From: JAFDVL01 sp964631865
Lineage (GTDB): Bacteria; Acidobacteriota; Blastocatellia; RBC074
Assembly: GCA_964631865.1 (NCBI GenBank)
Contig: CAZWAK010000018.1
Coordinates: 1 to 64,000 of the forward strand
Direction of reading: 5' to 3'
DNA: 64,000 nt
The notes under the pieces were generated by a model. That model had not been told where the DNA came from and ran no database searches. It was given only the letters and a program-made list of their open reading frames with translations. The first letter of the stretch is position 1. Every line of letters starts with the position of its first letter. Made by a program: the position numbers and the translations under genes. Positions 17,869-26,798 of the stretch are shown here, piece by piece.

Positions 17869-17932
17869 GACAGGATTTACATGATGAACAGGATTACCCA
17901 CTCATCATCTTGTGAATCTTGTAAATCCTGTC
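17869..17932. repeat. GACAGGATTTAC inverted repeat
   Basis: GACAGGATTTAC at 17869-17880 mirrored by GTAAATCCTGTC at 17921-17932, with further half-matching AACAGGATTA / GAATCTTG inside. A short-period element filling most of the acpH upstream gap. Confidence 0.7.
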
Positions 17933-17953
17933 GAAAATTGCTGGTTCGTTCAG

Positions 17954-19996
17954 TTACTCTTTCACTTTCACAATCACAAACGTCACATCATCGTCCTGCG
18001 GATGCGCGCCCGCCCAATCGTCGCCCGCTTGCACGAGCGCCGCGATGATGTCCGCTGCTGACAGGCTTCCGACGCGCGCCAGCAATTCATTCACCGGCTC
18101 ATAGCCCAGCATCTCGCCCTGTGCATTAAATCGTTCGGGCAAGCCGTCGCTCATCAACACGACGACATCGCCCGCCCCCAACTCCAACGTCACTTGCTGA
18201 TAGCGATAATTCACCACGCCACCGAGCGGCAAGGCTTTGAGTTCGACGGCTTCGACTTGCTGCGAAGCCGCGCGATAGAGCAGCACGGGCGGCATTCCGG
18301 CAACGCTCAGCACCAATTGATGCTGATTGATCTTCGCCACCGTCAGCGCCATAAACAGCCCGCGCAAATTCATCCGTTTGAGCGTGCGCGTCAACCGCTC
18401 GAAGATATGCGGAATATCGGGATGATAGGCCAGCGTATCGAACAAGCTCTTGACCGCCGTGACCATCGTGCCCGCTTTCAAACCGTGTCCCGTCGCATCG
18501 CCCACCGCAATCGTCAACGTGCCGTCTTCGCCGAGATGAAAGTCATAGTAATCGCCGCCGACCTCCGTCGCGGTTTTCATGTACGCGGCGATGTCGAGAT
18601 GCGGGAGGCTGGGCAATTTCTTCGGCAGCATCGAAAGCTGTAACTGGCGGGCTTCTTCCAGTTCTTTGGTCTTGCGGTCGTGTTCGGCTTTGACTTTTTC
18701 GTGTTCCAGCGCGGCGGCGGAGAGTTGTTTGACTTGGATAAGTTGCGCTTCAAGACTATTGTTCGTATTGGCGTATTCGCGCGCCAAATACAATGAAAGC
18801 GCAAGAATCATCCCAAAACTGCCGAGTGCGTACACGAGCGGAATCGGAGTGACGAGGTACATCTGAACCAGCGTCAGGGAGAAAAGCGCGACGCCCGTAC
18901 CAACAATTCCTGCGCCCGGCAGCCGTCGCCGCAGCGCGCCCACTACGATTCTGAGCATTTCCAGCGCACAGGCCGCGCTGTATAAAGTTCCGATCACCAG
19001 CCAATGTCGCACAGGCCATATCTGGCACCAGAAAATTACGAACAATGCTCCCGCCAGAAAGAACCATATCCGGCGTGACCGTCCCGGCGTGAAAGCGTTG
19101 TACAAGAACGCCAGCAGCGCAAGTGGCGTCAGGTTCGTGGCGAGCCCCATGACGAATAACAGCAGGTAATGCCCTGTCAATCCATAATGCCCTGAAAAAA
19201 ATACAATGCTGACGTAATCGTAGATGGAATAGCCCAGGAGAAATAAACCATAAAAGAGATTGCCCCGCTGACGAACAAAGAAGGCAAAGATGAGCAGGTG
19301 AAGAATGCCGAACGCAAGAAATGCCGTGGCCTCGACAGCGATGTAACCGAAAGGAAGAGGCGACACCCCATATCCGACGCCGCGCTGACTGGCCGCCGCG
19401 CCAAATTCTCTGAATCGGCTATAGAAACCAATATCGGCGATACCATTAGAGTTTTCACCGCTCTGCAATATCTGCCAAGTCATGAAAGAGGACCGATCCG
19501 CCGCCTGCTGGATTGAGTAGCGCACAGCCAGGACTTGTTCCGCATCAGCCTGCAACACAACACCCAGCGGCAGCGCATTCGGATTGAATCCCGTCTCTTC
19601 CGCCAGCGTTTTGCCCACGACTCCGAAGCGCCGGATCAACTTGCCATTGAGGTACACCTCCGACGCGCCGAGATGCGCCATTTCCAGATTCAAGGCCACA
19701 TTCGATAGTTCAGGCGCAACGCGCAGATGCAGGCGGAACCAACCAATGCCGCGCCAGCCACTTTTGCTGTCTTCGGGTTTAGCTGAGTTTGCAAGTGTTT
19801 CCCACGCGCTATCATCGAACCGCGGATCAGCAAATTGCGGGTCATCGTCGGGGGAATATTTCCAACCAAGTTTGTCGAGTTCAACGGCTTGCCCGTTTTG
19901 CAAGTGGGCAGCGGTGAGCGTGAACACGTTCTGCGCGTGCGCCGCCATCGGCAAGAACCAGAGAACGAGCCAGAACCAAGGGGGCTGCTTGTGCAT
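17954..19996 (-). CDS. Membrane-bound SpoIIE/RsbU-type PP2C phosphatase
   Basis: 680 aa. Signal peptide (1-22); extracytoplasmic galactose-binding-like domain (~30-195, with WRGIGWFRLHL and VYLNGKLI), similar to 7TMR-DISM sensors; about seven membrane helices (~215-410); a coiled coil (~415-465, EHEKVKAEHDRKTKELEEA); then the SpoIIE-type PP2C domain with GGDYYDF, AVGDATGHG, MSDGLPE and QDDDVTFVIV metal-binding motifs. Likely senses an external ligand and dephosphorylates an anti-anti-sigma (STAS) protein. Partners are not in the window. SD GAGGAA upstream. Confidence 0.92.
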   Translation of the reverse strand: MHKQPPWFWLVLWFLPMAAHAQNVFTLTAAHLQNGQAVELDKLGWKYSPDDDPQFADPRFDDSAWETLANSAKPEDSKSGWRGIGWFRLHLRVAPELSNVALNLEMAHLGASEVYLNGKLIRRFGVVGKTLAEETGFNPNALPLGVVLQADAEQVLAVRYSIQQAADRSSFMTWQILQSGENSNGIADIGFYSRFREFGAAASQRGVGYGVSPLPFGYIAVEATAFLAFGILHLLIFAFFVRQRGNLFYGLFLLGYSIYDYVSIVFFSGHYGLTGHYLLLFVMGLATNLTPLALLAFLYNAFTPGRSRRIWFFLAGALFVIFWCQIWPVRHWLVIGTLYSAACALEMLRIVVGALRRRLPGAGIVGTGVALFSLTLVQMYLVTPIPLVYALGSFGMILALSLYLAREYANTNNSLEAQLIQVKQLSAAALEHEKVKAEHDRKTKELEEARQLQLSMLPKKLPSLPHLDIAAYMKTATEVGGDYYDFHLGEDGTLTIAVGDATGHGLKAGTMVTAVKSLFDTLAYHPDIPHIFERLTRTLKRMNLRGLFMALTVAKINQHQLVLSVAGMPPVLLYRAASQQVEAVELKALPLGGVVNYRYQQVTLELGAGDVVVLMSDGLPERFNAQGEMLGYEPVNELLARVGSLSAADIIAALVQAGDDWAGAHPQDDDVTFVIVKVKE

Positions 19997-20058
19997 GTTT
20001 CCTCGCGTGAAGTGGAATTGGACTACAGGGGCGGATTGTATGTCAGAACGTAGCGGAA

Positions 20059-20087
20059 TTCACAGGCGGCGGCTTCGGTGCTATGCT
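20059..20087 (+). promoter_or_regulatory. Promoter of the C39 module
   Basis: TTCACA (20059-20064), 17-bp spacer, TATGCT (20082-20087). Transcription would start around 20094, only about 3 nt before the ATG at 20097, so the message would be nearly leaderless; no SD is present. Confidence 0.45.
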
Positions 20088-20096
20088 TTTGCCGCT

Positions 20097-20420
20097 ATGG
20101 TCGCAAACTTAAATCCCAAACTCACAGCCTTTGAAGCGCAAGCGGCGGCGAATGGATTTTTGCTCAACAACCTACCGGATCGCTTCGGCGCGTATGAGCC
20201 GCGCTTTGATCCGCGCGAACAAGTCTGGCGCGTCGCAGTGTTGTTGACCTATCCGTACATCGGCTCCGTCGGGCAAGTAGGGGAAGTCTGTGTCAGTGCG
20301 TTTTCCGAAGACATCGTTTCGTTTACCCCGTTGGCAGAAATGCGCGAGCGAGCGCGGAAACTTTATGAGCAACACCGGGACGCCATCCAAGCTGCCTTTT
20401 TACAAGCAGGAAACGCCTGA
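20097..20420 (+). CDS. Small protein paired with C39-like peptidase, 107 aa
   Basis: No named family recognised. MVANLNPKL start; an N-terminal helix, then beta-rich VWRVAVLLTYPYIGSVGQVGEV and a closing charged helix. The Gly-Gln-Val-Gly-Glu core reads like a small alpha/beta cytosolic domain. No signal peptide. The last 56 bp overlap the peptidase gene in another frame, implying translational coupling and stoichiometric expression. It could be a substrate, chaperone or inhibitor of the peptidase. The longer upstream in-frame extension is antisense to the phosphatase gene and is rejected. Confidence 0.75.
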   Translation: MVANLNPKLTAFEAQAAANGFLLNNLPDRFGAYEPRFDPREQVWRVAVLLTYPYIGSVGQVGEVCVSAFSEDIVSFTPLAEMRERARKLYEQHRDAIQAAFLQAGNA

Positions 20421-20820
20421 CTCCTGTGTTCCGGCTTGTCTGCGCATGGTGCTTGCAGGCTTGGGGCTTGAGATCACAGAGGCAGAACTGCGCGAGCTTT
20501 GCGATTGCACTTTTGAAGGCACAAGCGCCTTGAAAGCTGTGGACGCCGCGCGCGCGCTTGGATTTTCTCAGTCCAGCAAACAAACGCTCACGATGGCAGA
20601 ACTGGAAGCCATCGTGAACGATGGTCACACGCCCATTGTTTTCGTGGAGATGGAACTAATCAATGGAGTCTATCAAGTTCACGCACTTGCGGTCACGAAT
20701 ATCACGCCGTTCTCTGTCCAAGTGCTTGATCCTGTCATTGGAGAAAGAATGATCCCGCGCCAGGTTTTCCAGTTCGCGTGGCAAACCAGACATCACCTTG
20801 CTATTTTGGTCGAGCGATAG
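20365..20820 (+). CDS. C39-like cysteine peptidase domain protein, 151 aa
   Basis: Start ATG 20365 lies inside the preceding gene. Papain-fold C39 (double-glycine leader peptidase-like) signature: oxyanion Gln15 and nucleophile Cys21 in QETPDSCVPACLRMVL, then His106 (VYQVHALAV) and Asp122 (VLDPVIGER), a complete Q-C-H-D set. It is free-standing with no ABC transporter or membrane helix, unlike bacteriocin exporters. With the overlapping 107-aa protein it forms a two-gene module of unknown substrate. Confidence 0.82.
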   Translation: MSNTGTPSKLPFYKQETPDSCVPACLRMVLAGLGLEITEAELRELCDCTFEGTSALKAVDAARALGFSQSSKQTLTMAELEAIVNDGHTPIVFVEMELINGVYQVHALAVTNITPFSVQVLDPVIGERMIPRQVFQFAWQTRHHLAILVER

Positions 20821-20834
20821 CATCCACCCAGAAA

Positions 20835-22136
20835 TCACTTCGTCTGCAAAAATACGTATACCCCCTTCTTGTTCGACGTAATCACATCGGGGCGCTTGTC
20901 GTTATTCAAATCGGCAATCGTGAATTGCGTACCGACGCCGGAATCGTTGTCAATCTCGTGCTTGACCCACGTGACTTCGTTCTTTTTGCGCTGCAATTCA
21001 AACCACACCAGCACGGGCGGCGCGTCCGCGTTCACATCGCCCGTCGGGCCGTGCGCCCAGTAGCGTTTGCCCGTCACGAAATCCATTTTGCCGTCGCCGT
21101 TCATGTCCGCGAGCATCACGGCGTGCGTCTGCGAAATGCTCGTGTCAATCTCGTGCTTGACGAACGTGATCGTGTCGCCACTGCGTTTTTGCTCAAACCA
21201 CCAGATGCCGATTTTGTGCGCCGACGTCGTGATGACATCGTTCAGTCCATCGTCGTTCACGTCGTAGACCAACATCTGCGCGCAATCTTCGCCCAAGTTG
21301 GCTTTGACAAAGTTCCAGCCGGATGAAGTGCGGGGATCGGGTGGGGCTTGCCAGTAGCCGCCCGTGATCAGCACGTCGTTGCGGCCATCGCCATTGATGT
21401 CGCCGATGCCGAGGCCGTGCGAATAGCGAAACACGCCGTCTTCTTTCGCGGTTTTCTTCGGAGACTTGAGGCTGATCGGGTGCATTTTGAATTCGGCGTT
21501 GAGGTCTGCGCCCGGCTCGAACCAACCCATTTGCTCATCATTGACAGCAAAGACGAGCACGGGGTTTTCGTTCGGATTGGCTTTGGCTTTCTGGCGACCT
21601 TCTTTCTTGCGACGGCTCCACATGTCGTTGAGAAAGCCGTGCAAGCCGCCGCTCGACAATTCTGTGGTGAGCGATAAATATCCTAGCGCCGGGCTTTCGT
21701 TGCAGGCGTTGCGCGCAATCGGATGCACAGGCCAAGGGCCGCTGCCCGTCTTCGGATTTTCGCGCCAGACGGCAGCGTCCTGTCCCGGCCAGCCGATCAG
21801 AATTTGATCTACCCAGCCATCACCGTTCACGTCCATCGTGAAATTATTGAACGAATTGCTGTAGCCTTTCGCAGCATCAAACTTTAACGGCGGCGCAATT
21901 TCGTGCGGTGTCCAGTTCGGTGCTTCATACCACAAATTGCCCGCCAACACGTCCAGCTTGCCGTCGCCGTTGACATCGCCGACCGCCACGCCTTCGGAGC
22001 GAAATTCTTTGTCGAGCGTGAATTTTTGAAATTTCACTTCGCGGGGGCCGCGCGCCGAGGAAACAATGATGGCGCTGGCAGCAACGCAAATGGTGATTGC
22101 TGTCGAGAGAATAAGTCGTAAAGTAGTTTTCTTCAT
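20835..22136 (-). CDS. Secreted FG-GAP/VCBS beta-propeller protein
   Basis: 433 aa from ATG 22136 (AAGGAAAG upstream); the upstream in-frame extension overlaps PhyH and is rejected. Signal peptide, then FG-GAP repeats with Ca-binding DxNxDGxxD loops: GDVNGDGKLD, DVNGDGWVD, DINGDGRND, DVNDDGLND, DMNGDGKMD, DLNNDKRPD. This indicates a seven-bladed propeller exposed outside the cytoplasm. Ligand unknown. 47 bp downstream of phyH on the same strand. Confidence 0.88.
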   Translation of the reverse strand: MKKTTLRLILSTAITICVAASAIIVSSARGPREVKFQKFTLDKEFRSEGVAVGDVNGDGKLDVLAGNLWYEAPNWTPHEIAPPLKFDAAKGYSNSFNNFTMDVNGDGWVDQILIGWPGQDAAVWRENPKTGSGPWPVHPIARNACNESPALGYLSLTTELSSGGLHGFLNDMWSRRKKEGRQKAKANPNENPVLVFAVNDEQMGWFEPGADLNAEFKMHPISLKSPKKTAKEDGVFRYSHGLGIGDINGDGRNDVLITGGYWQAPPDPRTSSGWNFVKANLGEDCAQMLVYDVNDDGLNDVITTSAHKIGIWWFEQKRSGDTITFVKHEIDTSISQTHAVMLADMNGDGKMDFVTGKRYWAHGPTGDVNADAPPVLVWFELQRKKNEVTWVKHEIDNDSGVGTQFTIADLNNDKRPDVITSNKKGVYVFLQTK

Positions 22137-22183
22137 CTTTCCTTTTGCCTTTTGATATTTGCCGCCCGTTGCGACTGGTTGAT

Positions 22184-23029
22184 TTAATCTTGTTGGGGGC
22201 GCGGCGGATTCGCCCAATGTTGACGCGGGTCCGCGCCACTCACCAAAATTCCTTTCGCGTGCCAATCCAGATACGCGGTCACTTCCGCGCGGCAGTAACG
22301 CATTGTCAAACCGCAACGCCGCCGGTCGGAATCATTCGCCAAGGAGCCGTGTAGCAACAAATCCGAGTGAATCGAAATCTGCCCCGCCTGCAAAACATTA
22401 TCGAATGGCTCACCAAACTCTTCCGCGTTCGCTACCGATTGATAGAGGATTTCGTCTTTGTCCTCTTCGTGCATCTGCGCGGTCAGTTCGCCGTGATGAT
22501 GCGAGCCGGGAATGTAGCGCATCGCGGCGTTTTCGACATCGGCATCATCAATCGCCAGCCACACCGTCACCGCCATCGAAGGCGTCAACGGCCAATACGC
22601 CGCGTCCTGATGCCACGACACTTTTTTGCCATCGTGCGGCATCTTGCAGAAAAAATGCGAACCCCACGCGATGACGTCTTCGCCCAGAATATCTTTCACA
22701 CGCGCCACAATGCGCGGATGCGTGAGCAAGTCGTACACCTTGCCGTGTTTCATGTGCGCCGTCGCAATCGAATAGCTGTCTTTGCCTTCGCTTAAATATT
22801 GCGCGAGCAATTGGTCGAAGTACGCGCGAATGTCGTTGGCTTCCTGTTCGTCAAAAATCCGAATGCCCGTGAGAAAGCCGTTACGATTGAATTCGTCAAT
22901 TTGTTCGTGCGTGAGCAGCTTTGGGGTTTCTGTCGTACACGGATGAAAACGCAGATCGCGTTGTTGTGAATGAATGTCCTGCGCGTCGGGCGTCGGGACA
23001 GGGATGAAGGGAGTTGGTGAATTCGTCAT
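22184..23029 (-). CDS. Phytanoyl-CoA dioxygenase (PhyH) family protein
   Basis: 281 aa from ATG 23029 (an in-frame TTG 15 bp upstream is the alternative). Fe(II)/2-oxoglutarate dioxygenase double-stranded helix with the metal triad His140-x-Asp142 (SWHQDAAYW) and His227 (SDLLLHGSLAN), and a 2-OG-binding Arg further on (RRRCGLTMRY). Bacterial members hydroxylate small molecules; the substrate is not predictable here. Probably cotranscribed with the FG-GAP gene. Confidence 0.88.
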   Translation of the reverse strand: MTNSPTPFIPVPTPDAQDIHSQQRDLRFHPCTTETPKLLTHEQIDEFNRNGFLTGIRIFDEQEANDIRAYFDQLLAQYLSEGKDSYSIATAHMKHGKVYDLLTHPRIVARVKDILGEDVIAWGSHFFCKMPHDGKKVSWHQDAAYWPLTPSMAVTVWLAIDDADVENAAMRYIPGSHHHGELTAQMHEEDKDEILYQSVANAEEFGEPFDNVLQAGQISIHSDLLLHGSLANDSDRRRCGLTMRYCRAEVTAYLDWHAKGILVSGADPRQHWANPPRPQQD

Positions 23030-23051
23030 ATTGCTTCGCTGCAAAAAATCT

Positions 23052-23951
23052 TTACTTTCCTTCTTTCAAGTAGCGCATCTCGCCTGCTTCAATTGCCACC
23101 TGTAAGCGATTTTGCGCAGGCGGTGTGGGGCAAGTTGTAAAGGGCGAAAAAGCACAAGGCGGGTTTACCGCTTTATTAAAATCCAAAATTACAGTTCGAG
23201 CTTTTCCGAGTTCAGCGTCAAGAAACCTGCCTGCTTGATAAGTTGATTGGCGATACGTCAAGTCGCGGAAGTTGATAAAGAGCTTTGTTTCTTCTTCTAA
23301 CTGCACGTCCAACTTATATTCTTGTCCTCGTAAGGTAAAGACGACATACCCGGCAATCTCAGTTGGGTTGGTTTCGCCTTTGATATTCGTAATCGGCATT
23401 ACTTTGGCGGGGTTATATGGAACATACTTCGCTTTTACGCGGAACTCTGACTTGATTGGAAACCAGTGCATTCCTTTGAACTCTTTGCGAAGGTAATAGT
23501 TTTTATCCCACACGCCAATGATCCAGCGGTTTTGATAGTAGGCGACGGAAAAGAACAAGTCATTCAAAGTAATCTTTTCTTTGGGATTATTAGAGTGAAT
23601 CTCTGCCGTCTGCACCGGGGTTCCATTTACTTTCACCGGCACGCCATCATTAACGATCAGCGTCAATTTATCCTTTTCCGCACGAAACATTCCGATGCTG
23701 TCTGGGGCGGTTCCTTGTGGCAGAATCACACGACTCGATGAAGTTACCCCGATACTATTATCACCTTCTTGAAGGCGATAGAGACCCGTAAGCGTCAAAT
23801 AACCTTCCTCTGATTTCATCTCGGCTTCATGCTTCTCGCGCCATTGCTGAATCGTTGCTTCATACGACTTCGTTTTCTTAGATCGGGAAACCTTTTGCGC
23901 AAACACTAAGGAGGTTGTGCCAATAAGTCCGAGCATCAATAACCACTTCAT
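23052..23951 (-). CDS. Exported DUF1684 protein
   Basis: 299 aa with signal peptide (1-18). DUF1684 core: EEGYLTLTGLYRLQEGDNSIG near the N-terminus and the signature FRDLTYRQSTYQAGRFLDAE ... VILDFNKAVNPPCAF and CPTPPAQNRL. Function of the family unknown. The strong SD AGGAGG supports ATG 23951. Base composition is somewhat more AT-rich than its neighbours. Confidence 0.88.
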   Translation of the reverse strand: MKWLLMLGLIGTTSLVFAQKVSRSKKTKSYEATIQQWREKHEAEMKSEEGYLTLTGLYRLQEGDNSIGVTSSSRVILPQGTAPDSIGMFRAEKDKLTLIVNDGVPVKVNGTPVQTAEIHSNNPKEKITLNDLFFSVAYYQNRWIIGVWDKNYYLRKEFKGMHWFPIKSEFRVKAKYVPYNPAKVMPITNIKGETNPTEIAGYVVFTLRGQEYKLDVQLEEETKLFINFRDLTYRQSTYQAGRFLDAELGKARTVILDFNKAVNPPCAFSPFTTCPTPPAQNRLQVAIEAGEMRYLKEGK

Positions 23952-23966
23952 ATTGCCTCCTGAAAA

Positions 23967-25334
23967 CTACTGTCGTCGGTACGCTCGCAAACGCGCGTGA
24001 AAATATTTGACCTTGCCGTCTTGGCCACGCACAAACGCGACGCGCAGTGGTTCTGTGAAGCCCGGGAACATCGCTGTGAATGTGTCTTTGCCAATCTTCG
24101 TCAGCGGAATCAGCCCGCCTTGTCTGAGCGCCAGACCGTTGCCTTCTTTGACGATTTCCACCTTCGCCATGTTTTGCGCGTAGACGCCGACATATTCGTC
24201 ACACTCGCTCGCCGCCACGTCCATCGGCTTCGGCGGCGCGGGTTTCGGCGTGAACGGCAACATGATTTCCAGCGCCTTGTCTACGGTCTTCATCAAGTGA
24301 AAACGCCGATTGGCCAGCACGATCACGGCGACACGTTGCGCCGGAGCCATCACAAAATCGCTGGCAAACCCCAACATTGTGCCGCCGTGTTCGATCAATT
24401 CGACGCCGCGTTGTTGCAGCGTCATCAAGCCGTAGCCATAAAATCCACCTTCTATTTGACTCGGCAGCGGCACGTACGGTTTCGACATTTGTGCAATGAT
24501 TTTTTCGGACAACGCCTGCTTGCCGTCAATGCGTCCTCCATTCATAAACGCCATCGCAAAGCGCGCCAAATCAGCAGAAGTCGAAAACAAAAACCCGGCG
24601 GGCCAGTCGCGGGAATTGTCTTCAATCGGACGCATCACTTGCGCATCTTTGCCGGGGTCGCCGATGTGGCCGACCGACAGCGGATAGGTCATCGCAATCG
24701 TGGGATGAATCGTCGTGTGGCGCATCCCCAGCGGTTTCAGAATGCGGTTGTCCATCGCTTTGCTGTACGCTTCGCCCGCCAGCTTTTCGGCCAAATATCC
24801 GGCCAACGACCAGGCCGGATTTTGATACGAAAACACATCGCCCGGCTCCGAGAAAAACAACGAATCCTGATAGGACAGCACCGCTTCGCCGAGCTTCGCT
24901 TCATCGTGCGCGCCCACGAGCGCAACACGATCCATCAAACCTGCGGTATGCGTCAGCAATTGATGTGCGGTCACGGCAGACAAGCGCGGCGGCAAGCCCG
25001 TCAGGTATTTGCCAATCGGCGCGTGCAGATCAAGCTTGCCTTCCTCGGCCAATGTCAGCAGTGTCGCCGCCGTGTACATCTTCGTTGTCGAACCGATGCG
25101 AAAGAGCATGTCGGGCGTGACGGGTTGTTTGGATTCAATGTTCGCAACGCCGAAGCCTCGGTTGTAAATGATCTGGTCGCCTTGCACGATGGCAACGACT
25201 GCGCCGGGCGTTTTGGTTTGTTCCAGTTCTGCTTGAATGACGGCATCAAGTTCGGCAAAGCGCGATGCTTGTGCCGCGATTGGCAAGGCGAACAACGCGA
25301 CGATAACAAAGCACAGAAAAAATCGTTTGGTCAT
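23967..25334 (-). CDS. Secreted serine beta-lactamase-like hydrolase (class C/PBP4*-type)
   Basis: 455 aa from ATG 25334, 2 bp after the stop of the upstream esterase gene (translational coupling likely). Signal peptide 1-23. Catalytic motifs: SxxK in IGSTTKMYT, YxN in FSYQNPAWS, and HGG in IEHGGTMLGF (replacing KTG). A C-terminal DUF3471-like domain (YVGVYAQNMAKVEIV) follows. Such estB/beta-lactamase-like enzymes are often esterases or D-aminopeptidases; antibiotic hydrolysis should not be assumed. Confidence 0.9.
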   Translation of the reverse strand: MTKRFFLCFVIVALFALPIAAQASRFAELDAVIQAELEQTKTPGAVVAIVQGDQIIYNRGFGVANIESKQPVTPDMLFRIGSTTKMYTAATLLTLAEEGKLDLHAPIGKYLTGLPPRLSAVTAHQLLTHTAGLMDRVALVGAHDEAKLGEAVLSYQDSLFFSEPGDVFSYQNPAWSLAGYLAEKLAGEAYSKAMDNRILKPLGMRHTTIHPTIAMTYPLSVGHIGDPGKDAQVMRPIEDNSRDWPAGFLFSTSADLARFAMAFMNGGRIDGKQALSEKIIAQMSKPYVPLPSQIEGGFYGYGLMTLQQRGVELIEHGGTMLGFASDFVMAPAQRVAVIVLANRRFHLMKTVDKALEIMLPFTPKPAPPKPMDVAASECDEYVGVYAQNMAKVEIVKEGNGLALRQGGLIPLTKIGKDTFTAMFPGFTEPLRVAFVRGQDGKVKYFHARLRAYRRQ

Positions 25335-25336
25335 AA

Positions 25337-26674
25337 CTATTGCCCCGTTTTTACCGCATTCACAATCCAATTGTTCACGCGCTCGACTTGCTCCGGCACG
25401 GTGTTGTGACCGGTTTCGAGTGCGAGCAATAAATCCTTCTTCGCGGTGATGACGTTGTACGACGAGTACATCGAAGTCGGCGGACAGGTTTCGTCATTGA
25501 AGCCCCACGTGTACAGGCCCGGCGCTTTCACACGGCGCGCGAAATTGACGATGTCGTAATACTTCGTCGTTTCGATTTTTTCCGGCGTGCGATGCGAACC
25601 CGTGCCCGCGGGCCGAAACATGTGCGGCCAGCCGCCCGCGCGATTGCTCAAGTATCCGGTCACATCCGACAACGCCGGATAATACGCCGCCAGCACTTTG
25701 ACGCGCGCATCCAGCCCGGCGGTGACAATCGAAAGCGCGCCGCCCTGCGAGCCGCCCATCACGCCTAAATTTGTGCCATCGAATTTCGGATGACTCACGA
25801 GAAAATCATTCGCACGCACACAACCCAGATAGACGCGGCGATAGTAATAGCGATCTTTGTTATCGAGATTGAATGCCCAATAACTCGCCGCTGCCGTGCG
25901 ACCGAGGTTGTCATAAACCTCTTGCGGCAAGTTGACGGGCAATCCGTGAATGCCGATTTGCAAGCTGATGATGCCGCGTTCGGCCAGATCAATGCGACCG
26001 TTGTACGGGCGAATGCCTGCGCCGGGGACTTCGAGAATCGCGGGATATTTGCCCGGTGCTTTCGGCTCGGCAAGGATGCCATACAAACGACTCGGCGCGG
26101 CATTACTGTCAGCGCCGACGTTTTGCAAACTCACGTGGTAGACGTTCACATTCGCCGTGCAGCGTTCGGGCAACAACGTGACCTTCGCGTCTATCGGCAA
26201 TTTCGCCAACGCTTCTTTGCCCGCATTCCAGAACGCATCGAAGTCGTTGGGATCAGTTGTCGTCGGCTTGATTTGTTCGGGCGCGAAGCCTGCGGTAGCA
26301 AGGCCGCGATAGCGACGTCCGTGCATTTCTGTCGTCGCAATACAGCGCAAAAATCCGGGTTCTTTCATCGTCCCCGCGTCAATCGTCAAGCCTTCGGCGG
26401 GAACGGCGATGGTTTTCTCGGTCGTGGGCGGCATCATTTCCGGGCCGAAGCTGTATGTCACCTGTGCGTTCGGCACGGGCTGCCCGTCCTGCACGACGTG
26501 GATTTTGAATTTGACGGGATCGCCGGGTTTGTACGTCCAATCGGCACGATCCAGCGAGACGCGAACGGCAACCGTGCCAATGCGCGCTTGAGCCAAGATG
26601 AACGCAGCGATGATGACAAGCACCAAGCCGGTGAAACCGATTCCGATAAGCTTTTTCGAGCACGAGTGACGCAT
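25337..26674 (-). CDS. Acetyl-xylan-esterase-family (AXE1) hydrolase
   Basis: 445 aa, N-terminal membrane anchor/signal (residues 9-29), an Ig-like N-terminal domain (to ~130), then an AXE1 alpha/beta-hydrolase domain: nucleophile Ser in GVMGGSQGGALS, acid Asp in FNDETCPPTS, and His in ETGHNTVPE. The family deacetylates xylan and cephalosporin C. Extracytoplasmic, probably plant-polysaccharide related. SD AGGAG. Its stop is 2 bp before the beta-lactamase-like gene. Confidence 0.88.
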   Translation of the reverse strand: MRHSCSKKLIGIGFTGLVLVIIAAFILAQARIGTVAVRVSLDRADWTYKPGDPVKFKIHVVQDGQPVPNAQVTYSFGPEMMPPTTEKTIAVPAEGLTIDAGTMKEPGFLRCIATTEMHGRRYRGLATAGFAPEQIKPTTTDPNDFDAFWNAGKEALAKLPIDAKVTLLPERCTANVNVYHVSLQNVGADSNAAPSRLYGILAEPKAPGKYPAILEVPGAGIRPYNGRIDLAERGIISLQIGIHGLPVNLPQEVYDNLGRTAAASYWAFNLDNKDRYYYRRVYLGCVRANDFLVSHPKFDGTNLGVMGGSQGGALSIVTAGLDARVKVLAAYYPALSDVTGYLSNRAGGWPHMFRPAGTGSHRTPEKIETTKYYDIVNFARRVKAPGLYTWGFNDETCPPTSMYSSYNVITAKKDLLLALETGHNTVPEQVERVNNWIVNAVKTGQ

Positions 26675-26798
26675 ACGTGAACTCCTAACCGCTGGTGAAA
26701 TGTTACGTGGTAATGTTGCGCAAATAAATTAGCAGATGTACTGTTACTTGCCTACTCGTTGCAGTTCGATTCATCAATTTTCAGCAGGAGAATTCGCC

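Noticed and set aside
19584..20096. Upstream extension of the 20097 gene
   Set aside because: Antisense to the PP2C phosphatase; a promoter-like sequence lies just before ATG 20097.
23997..25409. 470-aa plus-strand frame opposite the beta-lactamase-like gene
   Set aside because: Shadow frame; the minus strand has signal peptide and catalytic motifs.
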